64,000 nt of DNA, taken from the NCBI RefSeq assembly GCF_020172665.1, contig NZ_CP083985.1:507248-571247 (forward strand). Reading direction: 5' to 3'. Within the stretch, counting starts at the first letter, position 1. Each line of letters begins with the position of its first letter. Source of the stretch: [Mycobacterium] zoologicum (GTDB taxonomy: Bacteria; Actinomycetota; Actinomycetes; Mycobacteriales; Mycobacteriaceae). Both the position numbers and the translations under genes were made by a program. Below the pieces are notes generated by a model. That model did no database searches, was not told the DNA's origin, and saw nothing but the letters and a program-made list of their open reading frames with translations. Below are positions 44,407 to 53,324 of this stretch, in pieces.

Positions 44407-44973
44407 GTGTTCAGTTCGCAGGAGCGGATCCTGGCGATCGTCGTCGAAATCCTCGAAACCGACGGCTACGACGCGGTGCAGTTGCGTGAGGTCGCGCGCC
44501 GCGCCCGGATGTCGCTGGCGACCATCTACAAGCACTACGGCACCCGCGACGAGCTGATTCTGGCCGCGCTGGACACCTGGATGCTGACGAACCGTTACGC
44601 GGGTATCACCCCGCAGGGCCGCGAACCCGGAGAGCCGCTCTACCCGGCGCTGATGCGGATCTACCGGAGCATCTTCGAACCGTGGGAGCGGCATCCGGCG
44701 ATGCTCACCGCCTACGTGCGGGCCCGGTCCGCGCCGGGCGGAGACAAGCTGGCGCGCCGGGGATTCGACGTCGTGGTCCCCGCGGCCATGGCGGTGCTCG
44801 TCGGCGTCGACGAAGGATTCATTGCCGACCTGGACCTCGTCATCTCCAACCTGGTGTACGGGTTGTCGGGTCGCTTCGCGGCCGGGGAGATCGCCATCAC
44901 GGACATCCTGCCCGGACTGGATCGGGCCGTGTACTGGATGACCAACGGCTACGAGATGAATGCGCGTGCTTAG
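44407..44973 (+). CDS. TetR-family transcriptional regulator
   Basis: Regulator of 188 residues, with the HTH in ILAIVVEILETDGYDAVQLREVARRARMSLATIYKHYGTRDELI. The C-terminal part is a ligand-binding domain. GTG 44407 has AAGGGG 8 bases upstream. It is divergent from the SDR 3 operon and probably represses it through the palindrome at 44369. The 3' end overlaps the convergent DDN-like gene by 4 bases. Confidence 0.9.
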   Translation: MFSSQERILAIVVEILETDGYDAVQLREVARRARMSLATIYKHYGTRDELILAALDTWMLTNRYAGITPQGREPGEPLYPALMRIYRSIFEPWERHPAMLTAYVRARSAPGGDKLARRGFDVVVPAAMAVLVGVDEGFIADLDLVISNLVYGLSGRFAAGEIAITDILPGLDRAVYWMTNGYEMNARA

Positions 44974-45482
44974 CGTCTGGTCAACGCGAACACGTGGATG
45001 TCACGATCGGTCCGGTGCTGGTAGGTGCCGTAGTTGCTGACATAGTCGACGAACATCTGGTAGACGCGGTCGTGCTCGGCACCGGTGAGCTCGGTGGCCC
45101 GAACCGGAATCTCCTTGCCGCCCATCGTGACCCAGGCATTCGGGTCGGCGAGCAGGTTCAACACCCACGCCGGATGGTGTGACTGCCCGAAGTTGCTGCC
45201 CACCAGGAACAGCCGGTCGCCCTCGCGCATGTAGGCCAGCGGGATCTGCCGGCGCTGACCCGATTTTCGCCCCGTGGTGCTCAGCAGCAGCAGCGGGACC
45301 GCCATCGGGCCCAGGATGGTGAGCCGCCCGCCACTCTTTTCGAGCAGCCAGCGGTCCAGTGGAGCGCCCCGGCGGATGAGCCACGCGACAGGTTTCGTCC
45401 CGACGACGGCCCCCACCGCCCGCCGTACTCGCTCGCCAGGGTCGCGTCCCCATCGCACGTCGGGAAAAGCGTCTTCGGTCAT
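44970..45482 (-). CDS. Deazaflavin (F420)-dependent nitroreductase family protein (DDN-like)
   Basis: Split beta-barrel protein of 170 residues. The segment LLLLSTTGRKSGQRRQIPLAYMREGDRLFLVGSNFGQSHHPAWVLNLLADP is the hallmark of the DDN/FDOR-B family, which uses F420H2 (supplied by Fgd1, also in this window). The reductase substrate is unknown; quinones are common. ATG 45482. It lies between the TetR gene and the VOC-SRPBCC gene, from which it diverges. Confidence 0.88.
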   Translation of the reverse strand: MTEDAFPDVRWGRDPGERVRRAVGAVVGTKPVAWLIRRGAPLDRWLLEKSGGRLTILGPMAVPLLLLSTTGRKSGQRRQIPLAYMREGDRLFLVGSNFGQSHHPAWVLNLLADPNAWVTMGGKEIPVRATELTGAEHDRVYQMFVDYVSNYGTYQHRTDRDIHVFALTRR

Positions 45483-45530
45483 GTCAGGATCCTGCCATTT
45501 CAGCGGCACAGGCCGTGTGAGACTGACGAA

Positions 45531-46331
45531 ATGTCGGAAATCGTTTTCACCGCTGTCGCGCCGGTCATTCCGGTGCGGGACCTCGACGCCGCACTGGACC
45601 GCTACCGCCGGCTCGGGTTCACCGTCGCGCCCTACTCCGGGGCCGCCCGGTACGGTTTCGCCGAACGCGGGCCGGTCTCGTTGCACCTGTCCGAGTGGGC
45701 CGAGCATGATCCGGCGCGGACCGCCTCCAGCGTGTACTTCTACGTCGACGACGCCGACGCCCTCTACGCGCAGTGGACCGCCTCCGGAGTGCCGGGACGT
45801 TTCGTCGAGCCGGCCGACACCGACTATCGACTGCGCGAGTTCGCCTACGTCGACCCCGAAGGCACCCTGCACCGCGTCGGCTCACCGATCCTGACCAAGA
45901 TCGCCCAGGCCAGCCGCGACATCGCGGCTCCCGCGGAGGTGATCTTCGAGTTGATCGCCGATCCGGCGCAGCAGCCGGGCTGGGACGGCAATGACAATCT
46001 GTCCGAAGCCGCTGCCGGACAACGGGTTCGTCAGGTCGGGGCGATGTTCACCATGGCGCTGACTATGGGGGTGGTGCGGGAGAATCACGTGGTGGAGTTC
46101 GAAGAGGGCCGCCGTATCGCCTGGTTCCCGGCCGAACCCGGCCGGCAACCGCCGGGGCATCTGTGGCGGTGGGAGCTGGAGCCGCTCGATGAGACCCACA
46201 CTCGGGTCACCCACACCTACGACTGGACGCAGCTGACCGACCCGAAACGCCTTGAGCGGGCACGCTGGACCACTGCGGACCGGCTCGCCGAGTCGCTGGC
46301 CCGACTAGCCGCACTGGCCGAGGGATCCTGA
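45531..46331 (+). CDS. Fusion protein: VOC (glyoxalase/bleomycin-resistance-like) + SRPBCC domain
   Basis: One reading frame of 266 residues with two folds. Residues about 6-117 are a VOC domain (VIPVRDLDAALDRYRRLGF ... FAYVDPEGTLHRVGSP). Residues about 123-262 are a START/SRPBCC domain (SRDIAAPAEVIFELIADPAQQPGWDG ... VVEFEEGRRIAWF). The join reads SPILTKIAQ; CTG in place of an ATG at that point is compatible with two genes that fused. Function unknown; both folds bind small hydrophobic molecules. ATG 45531. Confidence 0.85.
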   Translation: MSEIVFTAVAPVIPVRDLDAALDRYRRLGFTVAPYSGAARYGFAERGPVSLHLSEWAEHDPARTASSVYFYVDDADALYAQWTASGVPGRFVEPADTDYRLREFAYVDPEGTLHRVGSPILTKIAQASRDIAAPAEVIFELIADPAQQPGWDGNDNLSEAAAGQRVRQVGAMFTMALTMGVVRENHVVEFEEGRRIAWFPAEPGRQPPGHLWRWELEPLDETHTRVTHTYDWTQLTDPKRLERARWTTADRLAESLARLAALAEGS

Positions 46332-46342
46332 CGTCGCGGCGC

Positions 46343-48538
46343 TCACCGACCGTCGGCGAAGGCACGCAGCGCGTCGATCTGAGCGGGATCCAGCGAGGGC
46401 CGGACGTTTTCCCGGGCGGCGGCGACATCGGCCTCCGTGACGTCGGCGGCGTCGATCGAGCGTCGCATCGCGGTCAGCGCCGCTTCGCGCAGCAGCGCCA
46501 CGCAGTCCGCGGCGCTGTAGCCGTCCAGGTCGGCGGCCAGCGCATCGAGGTCCACGTCGTCGTGCAGCGGCACGGATTTGCCGGCCACCTTCAGGATCTG
46601 CCGGCGGGCGTCGGCGTCCGGCGGCTCGACGAACACCAGCTTCTCCAGCCGCCCGGGCCGGGTCAGGGCCGGGTCGATCAGTTCGGGCCGGTTGGTGGCG
46701 CCCACCACCACCACGTCGCGCAGCGGGTTGGCACCGTCGAGCTCGGTCAGCAGCGCGGCCACCACCCGGTCGGTGACGCCCGAGTCGAAGCTCTGGCCGC
46801 GCCGTGGCGCGAGCGCGTCGATCTCGTCGAGGAACACCAGCGACGGAGCCGAGTCGCGGGCGCGCTGGAACAGATCCCGCACCGCTCGCTCGCTGCTGCC
46901 CACCCACTTGTCCATCAGCTCAGCGCCTTTGACGGCGTGCACGCTCACCCGCCCGGAACCGGCCAGGGCGCGCACCACGAACGTCTTGCCGCACCCCGGC
47001 GGGCCGTAGAGCAGCACCCCGTGCGGCGGTTCGACGCCCAGCCGGGTGAAGGTGTCGGGATGTTGCAGCGGCCACAGGATCGCTTCGGTCAGAGCCTGTT
47101 TGGTGGCCACCATGTCACCGACGTCATCGAGGGTCACCGAGCCGACCGACACCTCGGCGGTCGCCGAGCGCGACAGCGGACGGATCACGCTCAGCGCCCC
47201 GATGAGGTCGTCCTGGGTCAACACGGGTTCCTCGCCACCGTCGCTGGCGCGTGATGCCGCCCGCAGCGCCGCCTCGCGGACCAGTGCGGCAAGGTCGGCG
47301 GCGACGAAACCCGGAGTGCGATCGGCGATTTCGCTCAGCGTGAGGTCGGCGGTGGGAACCGACACCAGCAACGTCGTCAGCAACGCTGCTCGGGTGGGGC
47401 CGTCGGGCAGGCTCAATCTGATCTCGCGGTCGCAGAGCTCCGGTGCCCGCACCCGGGCGTCCAGCTGGTCGGGCAGTGCCGAGGTCGCGACGAAGGCGAC
47501 CCCGTCGGTGGCCACCGCGGCGCGCAGTTCGGCCAGGATCAGCGTGGCCACCGGTTCGGGTGTTTCGGGCAGTAATGCGTCGATGTCGGCGATCAGCAGT
47601 ACTCCGCCGCCGTCGTGGATCTTCGCCGCCGCTGCCCGCACCGCGGCCAAACGGTCGTCGGCGGCCAGTGCCCCGACCTCGGGGCCGTCCAACTCCTCGA
47701 TCCGGCGACCCTCGCAGACCGCACGCACCAGCGTCGTCTTGCCGACCCCGGCCGGACCCGACACCAGCACCCCGAGGTTCGTTCCGGCGTTGAGGGTCTT
47801 GAGCAGCTGCGGCTCGTCGAGGGCCAGTTTGAGCCATTCGGCGAGTTTGGCCGCCTGGGCCTCGCAGCCCTTCAGTTCGTCGATGGCGATGCGGGCCGGG
47901 CGCACGTGTGTGACGGCGGGGGCCGCCGGTGACGTCGTGGTGCCGCCGTTGCCCCAGGTGACCAGTGAATTGGGTTGCACGCTCACCGGACCGGCGGGAT
48001 CGACCCCGGTGACGGTCAGCAGCTCGGAGGTCCAGCTGATGCCGACCGCCGAAGCCAGCGCCGTGGTCGCCTCCGACGTCGACGTGCCCGGCCCCAGATC
48101 ACGCGGCAGCAGCGAGACGGCGTCGCCGACGGTCAGCACCTTGCCCAACAGGGCCTGGCGCAGCGTGGTCGGCGACAGCGCTTGCGAGGCCGCCGAGCCG
48201 CTCAGCGTGACCGAGCGGGCGCCGTAGACGGTCACCGCGGCCACCACCACCTCGGTGCCGTCGCGCAGCCCGGCGTTGGACAGCGTCACGTCATCGAGCA
48301 GCACCACCCCGGCCGGTGCGTCCGGCCCGGCCAGCCCGACCACCGCCGACGTCGTCCGGGAACCGGTGAGCGACACCGCATCCCATTCCCGAATACCCAG
48401 GGCGGCAACCGCTTCGGCGTGCAACCGGATCACGCCCCGGCGGGCGTCGACGGCCGAGGTGTTCAGCCGGGCGATCAACGTCAGGTGCCGAGACGTGTCG
48501 ACGCGGCGGTGTTCGGTTTGCTCTTCGGTGGAACCCAC
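46343..48538 (-). CDS. CDC48-like AAA+ ATPase (Rv0435c-like)
   Basis: Protein of 731 residues with an N-terminal CDC48-N-like region (about 1-200) and two AAA modules. D1 has Walker A GPAGVGKTT but its Walker B reads LLIADID, so the usual Asp-Glu pair is altered. D2 is canonical: GPPGCGKT and LVFLDEIDA, with GATNRPELIDPALTRPGRLE. D2 is probably the main ATPase. GTG 48538 is used because TAATTT (48546-48551) lies 7 bases before it; TTG 48547 would overlap this box. Likely an unfoldase or remodelling factor. Confidence 0.9.
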   Translation of the reverse strand: MGSTEEQTEHRRVDTSRHLTLIARLNTSAVDARRGVIRLHAEAVAALGIREWDAVSLTGSRTTSAVVGLAGPDAPAGVVLLDDVTLSNAGLRDGTEVVVAAVTVYGARSVTLSGSAASQALSPTTLRQALLGKVLTVGDAVSLLPRDLGPGTSTSEATTALASAVGISWTSELLTVTGVDPAGPVSVQPNSLVTWGNGGTTTSPAAPAVTHVRPARIAIDELKGCEAQAAKLAEWLKLALDEPQLLKTLNAGTNLGVLVSGPAGVGKTTLVRAVCEGRRIEELDGPEVGALAADDRLAAVRAAAAKIHDGGGVLLIADIDALLPETPEPVATLILAELRAAVATDGVAFVATSALPDQLDARVRAPELCDREIRLSLPDGPTRAALLTTLLVSVPTADLTLSEIADRTPGFVAADLAALVREAALRAASRASDGGEEPVLTQDDLIGALSVIRPLSRSATAEVSVGSVTLDDVGDMVATKQALTEAILWPLQHPDTFTRLGVEPPHGVLLYGPPGCGKTFVVRALAGSGRVSVHAVKGAELMDKWVGSSERAVRDLFQRARDSAPSLVFLDEIDALAPRRGQSFDSGVTDRVVAALLTELDGANPLRDVVVVGATNRPELIDPALTRPGRLEKLVFVEPPDADARRQILKVAGKSVPLHDDVDLDALAADLDGYSAADCVALLREAALTAMRRSIDAADVTEADVAAARENVRPSLDPAQIDALRAFADGR

Positions 48539-48591
48539 CCGGGTCAAATTACGCGGATTTCGTCGTCAGTGTCGACTACTACCGCGCGCCG

Positions 48592-48741
48592 TTAGGAGTC
48601 GAACCGGATCAGCTGGATGCTGACGGTTTCGGTGTCTCCGGTGACGGGCACGGTGTACCAGATCGTCCGCCGGTGAGGCTGCGGAAGTGCCTCGATTTCT
48701 TGCCAGACCTGACCAGGAAATCTGATCCGCCGCTCGGTCAA
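48592..48741 (-). CDS. Small hypothetical protein, 49 residues
   Basis: TTG 48741 overlaps the stop of the preceding small frame (TTGA). The product starts LTERRIRFPGQVWQEIEALP and ends VSIQLIRFDS; it looks like a folded basic protein, not random sequence. It may be the second member of a small two-gene operon. No family recognised. Confidence 0.35.
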   Translation of the reverse strand: MTERRIRFPGQVWQEIEALPQPHRRTIWYTVPVTGDTETVSIQLIRFDS

Positions 48742-48899
48742 CCGGTTATGCCCCAGGCTTCAGCCAGCTGCTCGCGTGACATCGTCAGCGATTCGCCCTG
48801 TTCGAGTCCATCCGATTTTATGCGTTCGGGTGCGACGTCGCGTCCTACCTGACGGCGTAGACGGTCATCCGAGGCGCTTGAATAGACCCATGTGGTCAC
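48738..48899 (-). CDS. Small hypothetical protein, 53 residues (start uncertain)
   Basis: The frame ends SLTMSREQLAEAWGITG. The only early start codon in frame is GTG 48899, which overlaps the first codons of the divergent chorismate mutase gene, so the true start may be lost or differ. The pair with the next frame has the layout of a small toxin-antitoxin unit, but no family match is claimed. It could be a remnant. Confidence 0.3.
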   Translation of the reverse strand: MTTWVYSSASDDRLRRQVGRDVAPERIKSDGLEQGESLTMSREQLAEAWGITG

Positions 48900-49450
48900 A
48901 CCGAAGCACGCTTGCCGCGGCGCTCTGCGCGGCCCTGCTGCTGGCCCCGCCGGCCCGAGCCGACTCCACCAACCCGCTCCACGACCTGATCGACGCCGCC
49001 GCCCAGCGCCTGCAGGTCGCCGACGACGTCGCGGCGGCCAAGTGGCTCGCCGGCGCCCCCGTCGAGGATCCGGACCGGGTACAGCTGCAACTGACCGCGC
49101 TGGCCTCGGCGGCGCGGGCCAGACACCTCGACGCCGACTATGTGACAACGGTTTTCACCGACCAGATCGACGCCACCCAAGTCCTGGAACACCACTGGTT
49201 CGCCCAGTGGAAGCGCAATCCCGCCTCCGCACCGGCCACCGCCCCGGACCTGATGGCATCAAGGGCCCGCATCGACGGCCTCAATCAGGTGATGCTCGGC
49301 GAGATCGGCCGACAGTGGCAGCAGCTGAACGCACTGGACTGTGCGGCCCGGCGCGACGAGGCGGTCGACGACGTCGGCGCCACCCGGCTGTTCGACGACG
49401 TCTACCGGCAGGCGCTGACCGCGGCGACCCGGGACTATTGCCTGCGGTAG
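48890..49450 (+). CDS. Secreted chorismate mutase, AroQ-gamma type
   Basis: Exported chorismate mutase of 186 residues that turns chorismate into prephenate outside the cytoplasm. The signal peptide is STLAAALCAALLLAPPARA, cleaved before DSTNPL. The all-helical domain shows LIDAAAQRLQVADDVAAAKW and VFTDQIDATQVLEHHWFAQW, with two late cysteines (LDCAARR, RDYCLR) as in the secreted M. tuberculosis enzyme Rv1885c. ATG 48890. It converges on pssA with a 1-base gap and is not at this position in M. tuberculosis. Confidence 0.88.
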   Translation: MWSHRSTLAAALCAALLLAPPARADSTNPLHDLIDAAAQRLQVADDVAAAKWLAGAPVEDPDRVQLQLTALASAARARHLDADYVTTVFTDQIDATQVLEHHWFAQWKRNPASAPATAPDLMASRARIDGLNQVMLGEIGRQWQQLNALDCAARRDEAVDDVGATRLFDDVYRQALTAATRDYCLR

Positions 49451-49451
49451 C

Positions 49452-50345
49452 TCAGCGGTTCGGTTTGCGCAGCCGCAGCCGGGCCATCGACTGCCCGCTG
49501 GGCCGGCGGATCCCCAGCGGCCGGCGTCCCGGCTGTGCCCGGCGGATCGCCCGCCGCGCGGCCCGGCGCTCCTTGGGTGCGTCCTCCCAGGCCTCCGGGT
49601 GCGCGGCCACCCAGCGCTGGCTGCGGACCGAGAACGGAATGGTGCACAGGTAGGCCCCGATGAGCACCAGCACCAGCACGTAGGGGTACTGGAACGCCGC
49701 CGCTGCTACCAGCGCCAGCACCGCCAGCAGCACCGCGGCCAAATGCGGCGGCACCGACACCGCGTGCATCTTGCGCATCGGGATCCGGCTGACCAGCAGC
49801 ATCGAGGTAGCCACCACCCAGGCACAGGTGAACCACGGCGAGGTCCACCAACCGTCGCCGAACTGCAGTTTGGCGGCCAGCAGGCCCATCAGCGTGATCG
49901 CGCCGGCCGGGGCGGGCATCCCGACGAAGAACTCCCGGGTGTAGGCCGGCAGGGTGGCGTCGTCGAGCAGGGTGTTGAACCGGGCCAGCCGCAGCACCAC
50001 GCACACCGCGTAGACCAGCACCACGATCCAGCCCGCCGGCTGCGTCGACAGCAGCGTCACATAGATCACCACCGCCGGGGCCACGCCGAAGTCGACGGCG
50101 TCAGCCAGGGAGTCGATCTCGGCGCCCATCCGCGACTCGGCGTTGAGGATGCGTGCCACCCGGCCGTCGAGGCCGTCGAGGATGGCGGCGGCGGCGATCA
50201 GCGCCATCGCCAGGTGGGGCTGCCCGTCCAGGGCGTACTTGATCGAGGTCAGTCCGGCGCAGATCGCCAGCACCGTCATGGAACTGGGCAGGATGTGCAG
50301 GCCCACCGGACGACGGTTGCGGACCTGCTGAGAGGGTCCCGTCAC
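49452..50345 (-). CDS. pssA: CDP-diacylglycerol-serine O-phosphatidyltransferase
   Basis: Membrane enzyme that makes phosphatidylserine, 297 residues. The CDP-alcohol phosphotransferase motif runs DGLDGRVAR...[14 protein letters not shown] (DG-X2-AR-X8-G-X3-D-X3-D). Several helices follow. A basic tail ([22 protein letters not shown]) ends the protein. The start overlaps the psd stop by 4 bases, so psd-pssA act as one unit in phosphatidylethanolamine synthesis. Confidence 0.95.
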   Translation of the reverse strand: MTGPSQQVRNRRPVGLHILPSSMTVLAICAGLTSIKYALDGQPHLAMALIAAAAILDGLDGRVARILNAESRMGAEIDSLADAVDFGVAPAVVIYVTLLSTQPAGWIVVLVYAVCVVLRLARFNTLLDDATLPAYTREFFVGMPAPAGAITLMGLLAAKLQFGDGWWTSPWFTCAWVVATSMLLVSRIPMRKMHAVSVPPHLAAVLLAVLALVAAAAFQYPYVLVLVLIGAYLCTIPFSVRSQRWVAAHPEAWEDAPKERRAARRAIRRAQPGRRPLGIRRPSGQSMARLRLRKPNR

Positions 50346-51049
50346 GGCAGCACGGCCAGCACGGTCTCGCCGGCGACCATCCGCTGGCCGATGCCGACCA
50401 GCGGCTGCGTCCCGGGCGGAAAGTAGACGTCCAGCCGCGATCCGAACCGGATCAGCCCGTAGGTGTCGCCGATCGCCAGATGGTCACCGGGCCGGGCGTC
50501 GCAGATGATGCGACGGGCCACCAGGCCGGCGATCTGCACGGCGATCACCTCGGCGCCCTCGGCGGTGCGGATCCGCACACTGTTGCGCTCGTTGTCCGCG
50601 CTGGCCTCGGCGCGATCCGCCGACCCGAACCGGCCGGCGCGATGCAGCACCTCGATCACCTCGCCGCCGACCGGGGCGCGCTGCACGTGGGCGTCGAACA
50701 CCGACATGAAGATGCTGACCCGTGGCAGCGGAGTGTCCGGCAGATCGAGCTCCGGCGGAGGACTGGCCGTGTCCACCAGGCAGACCGCGCCGTCGGCGGG
50801 GGCCACCACCACACCGGGACGCGTCGGCGGCACCCGGTGCGGATGCCGGAAGAAACCGGCACTGGCTCCGGCGGCCAGCAGTCCGGCGCCGCGCAGCCAG
50901 CCGCGCTTGCGGCCCAGCGCCGCGACGCCGAGCCCTCCGGCGACGAACGGCAACCCGGCCCGGTGCATCGGCGGCACCGTCGAACGCACCAACTCGAGGA
51001 GGTGTCTCAGACCGCCGGGGTCATCGGCGGCGCGGGGTCTTCTGGCCAT
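50342..51049 (-). CDS. psd: Phosphatidylserine decarboxylase
   Basis: Decarboxylates phosphatidylserine to phosphatidylethanolamine, 235 residues. The self-cleavage site is the Gly-Ser in RFGSRLDV near residue 205, where the Ser becomes the pyruvoyl group. The HVQRAPVGG segment is conserved. ATG 51049 lies 6 bases after TAAGAT (51056-51061), which suggests a leaderless start. Confidence 0.95.
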   Translation of the reverse strand: MARRPRAADDPGGLRHLLELVRSTVPPMHRAGLPFVAGGLGVAALGRKRGWLRGAGLLAAGASAGFFRHPHRVPPTRPGVVVAPADGAVCLVDTASPPPELDLPDTPLPRVSIFMSVFDAHVQRAPVGGEVIEVLHRAGRFGSADRAEASADNERNSVRIRTAEGAEVIAVQIAGLVARRIICDARPGDHLAIGDTYGLIRFGSRLDVYFPPGTQPLVGIGQRMVAGETVLAVLP

Positions 51050-51068
51050 CCGGTCATCTTAGAAGGGT

Positions 51069-52286
51069 TCACCCGGTGAGGTCCCAGACCTCCACCTCGG
51101 TGCCCTGCGGCAGCTCGGTCACGTCGTCGGCGATGTCGAGCAGGCAGTTCGCCGAGGCCAGGAAGCGCAGATGGTGCGACGCCGGGGGGCCGTAATTGGT
51201 GACGGTCCCGGTCTCATGGTCGAGCAGGCCGCGCCGGAACTGCCGCCGGCCCGGCGGTGACGTCAGATGCTCGCTGAGCACGGCGGTGCGGCGCGGTCGG
51301 TCCGGCGCCGGCAGATCCATCGCGCGACGCAGGGCGGGACGCACGAACACCTCGAAGGACACCTGGGCGCTGACCGGATTACCGGGCAGGGTGATGATGG
51401 CCGCCCCACCGACCCGACCGATACCCTGCGGCATCCCCGGCTGCATGGCGACCTTGACGAAGTGCACGCCCTGGTCGCCGTCGCGGCCGAACACGTCCTT
51501 GACCACCTCGTAGGCGCCCGCGCTCACTCCGCCGCTGGTGATGAGCAGGTCCACCGCCCCGTCGCGCACCCCGTATCGGTCGAGCACGGCGGTGAACTCG
51601 GCGGTGTCGTCGGCGACGGTCGCCGCGCCCACCACCTCGGCACCGGCATCACGTATCGCGGCCGCCAGCATCACCCCGTTGGACTCGTAGATCTGGCCGG
51701 GCTTCAGCGGTGTTCCCGGATGGATCAGCTCGGAGCCGGTGGAGATCACCAGCACCCGCTGCCGGGGCCGCACGGTCAGCTGGGCCAGGCCCAGTGCCGA
51801 GGCCAGGCCGACCGTGGGCGCGTTGACGACCTGTCCGGCCCACAGCACGGTGGCGCCCTCGGCGACGTCGCCGCCGGCCCGGCGGATGTGGCGACCCTGG
51901 GCGGTTGCGGCGCTGATCGTCACCACATCGGTGCCGCCGTCGGTGGCCTCCACCGGCACCACCCCGTCGGCGCCGAAGGGCATCGGCGCACCGGTCATGA
52001 TGCGGTGCGCGGTGCCGGCCACCAGCGTCGGAATGTCGGTGCGGCCGGCCGGAATATCCTCGGCCACCGGCAATCTCACCGGACTCTCGGGCGTCGCGCC
52101 GGCCACGTCGGCGGCCAGCACGGCGTACCCGTCCATTCCGGAGTTGTCGAAGACGGGCAGACAGATCGGTGCGGTGACGTCGGCGGCCAGCACCAGGCCC
52201 TCGGCATCCGACAGTGAGACCGCGACCGGCGGGCGAGGACGGATCAGGCCGGTGACAGCCCGCTGGTGTTCTTCGACAGATCGCAT
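51069..52286 (-). CDS. moeA2: Molybdopterin molybdenumtransferase MoeA2
   Basis: Inserts molybdenum into adenylated molybdopterin. It has 405 residues, the same as M. tuberculosis MoeA2. Motifs are VFDNSGMDGYAV, TGAPMPFGADGVV, the MPT-binding STGSEL and LPGNPVSAQVSFE. ATG 52286 (MRSVEEHQ). It follows the SDR gene with a 14-base gap and precedes psd. Confidence 0.95.
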   Translation of the reverse strand: MRSVEEHQRAVTGLIRPRPPVAVSLSDAEGLVLAADVTAPICLPVFDNSGMDGYAVLAADVAGATPESPVRLPVAEDIPAGRTDIPTLVAGTAHRIMTGAPMPFGADGVVPVEATDGGTDVVTISAATAQGRHIRRAGGDVAEGATVLWAGQVVNAPTVGLASALGLAQLTVRPRQRVLVISTGSELIHPGTPLKPGQIYESNGVMLAAAIRDAGAEVVGAATVADDTAEFTAVLDRYGVRDGAVDLLITSGGVSAGAYEVVKDVFGRDGDQGVHFVKVAMQPGMPQGIGRVGGAAIITLPGNPVSAQVSFEVFVRPALRRAMDLPAPDRPRRTAVLSEHLTSPPGRRQFRRGLLDHETGTVTNYGPPASHHLRFLASANCLLDIADDVTELPQGTEVEVWDLTG

Positions 52287-52300
52287 TCCGACATTTTGGC

Positions 52301-53224
52301 CTAGACCGGGTAGGTGATTCCTGTCAGCTCCTCCGACAGTGCCCACAGCCTTTGCTGGAGCTCTGTCTCGTGGGCCTGCTTGCTGGCGTCGACCAGTTTC
52401 GGGTGGCCGCGCTGCTCGCCGATACCGCTGGGCCCGTAGTACTGCCCACCCCGCACGCCGGCGTCGGTCGCGGCACGCAACGTCGGCAGCGCGCCCATCG
52501 CCGCGCTCTGCACTACCAGCGGTGTCAGCAACCGGTCCGCCGGTCGCAGCAGCGGCGGCAGATAGCGGGTCAGTTCGGTGTTGGAGGTGCCCGGATGCGC
52601 GGCGACGGCGATGGTCGACTTGCGTTTGGCGGCCAGCCGGCGCTGCAACTCGAAGGTGAACATCAAATTGGCCAACTTGGACTGGCCGTAGGCGGCGATC
52701 CGGTTGTAGCCGTGCTCCCACTGCGGGTCGTCGAAGTGGATGGCCGCCATGATCCGGTGCGCCATGCTGCTCACGGTCACCACCCGCGAACCCTTGACCC
52801 GCATCATCTTGGGCAGCAGCAGGCCGGTCAGGGCGAAATGGCCGAGGTGGTTGGTGCCGAACTGCAGCTCGAAGCCGTCGACGGTGGTCTGTTTGGGGGT
52901 GTACATCACCCCGGCGTTGTTGATCAGCAGATGGATGCGTGAATGTGCCGCGGTCAGGGCCGCGGCGGCTTCGCGGACTGACGCCAGCGAACTCAGATCG
53001 AGCTCTTGGATGTCGACGACGGCCTTCGGGTGGGCCTTGGTGATCCGCTGGGCGGCCGAGTGGCCCTTGTCCAGATCGCGCACCGCCAGCACCACCGTCG
53101 CGCCGTGCATGGCCAGCGCCTTCGCGGTGTGATAGCCGATTCCGGTGTTGGCGCCGGTGATCACCGCGACGCGGCCGGCCTGATCCGGAATGTCCGCCGC
53201 CGTCCACCTGTCCCGGCTGCTCAT
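52301..53224 (-). CDS. Short-chain dehydrogenase/reductase, retinol dehydrogenase-like (Rv0439c-like)
   Basis: SDR of 307 residues (Rv0439c 311). It has VITGANTGIGYHTAKAL, LDLSSLASVR, INNAGVM and the catalytic Ser/Tyr pair in SSMAHR and YGQSKLAN. It is unlike the mycofactocin SDRs of the 36-44 kb block. ATG 53224 sits 7 bases after TATCGT (53232-53237), another leaderless candidate. Substrate unknown. Confidence 0.92.
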   Translation of the reverse strand: MSSRDRWTAADIPDQAGRVAVITGANTGIGYHTAKALAMHGATVVLAVRDLDKGHSAAQRITKAHPKAVVDIQELDLSSLASVREAAAALTAAHSRIHLLINNAGVMYTPKQTTVDGFELQFGTNHLGHFALTGLLLPKMMRVKGSRVVTVSSMAHRIMAAIHFDDPQWEHGYNRIAAYGQSKLANLMFTFELQRRLAAKRKSTIAVAAHPGTSNTELTRYLPPLLRPADRLLTPLVVQSAAMGALPTLRAATDAGVRGGQYYGPSGIGEQRGHPKLVDASKQAHETELQQRLWALSEELTGITYPV

Positions 53225-53324
53225 GTGGCAAACGATACTCAGGTGACGCAGGTTGTGCCGGGTCAGTTTGCGGGTTGCGTGGTCGGCAGTGCGGTGCCGG
53301 ACGCGCCCTGACATCCTCTCCTAC

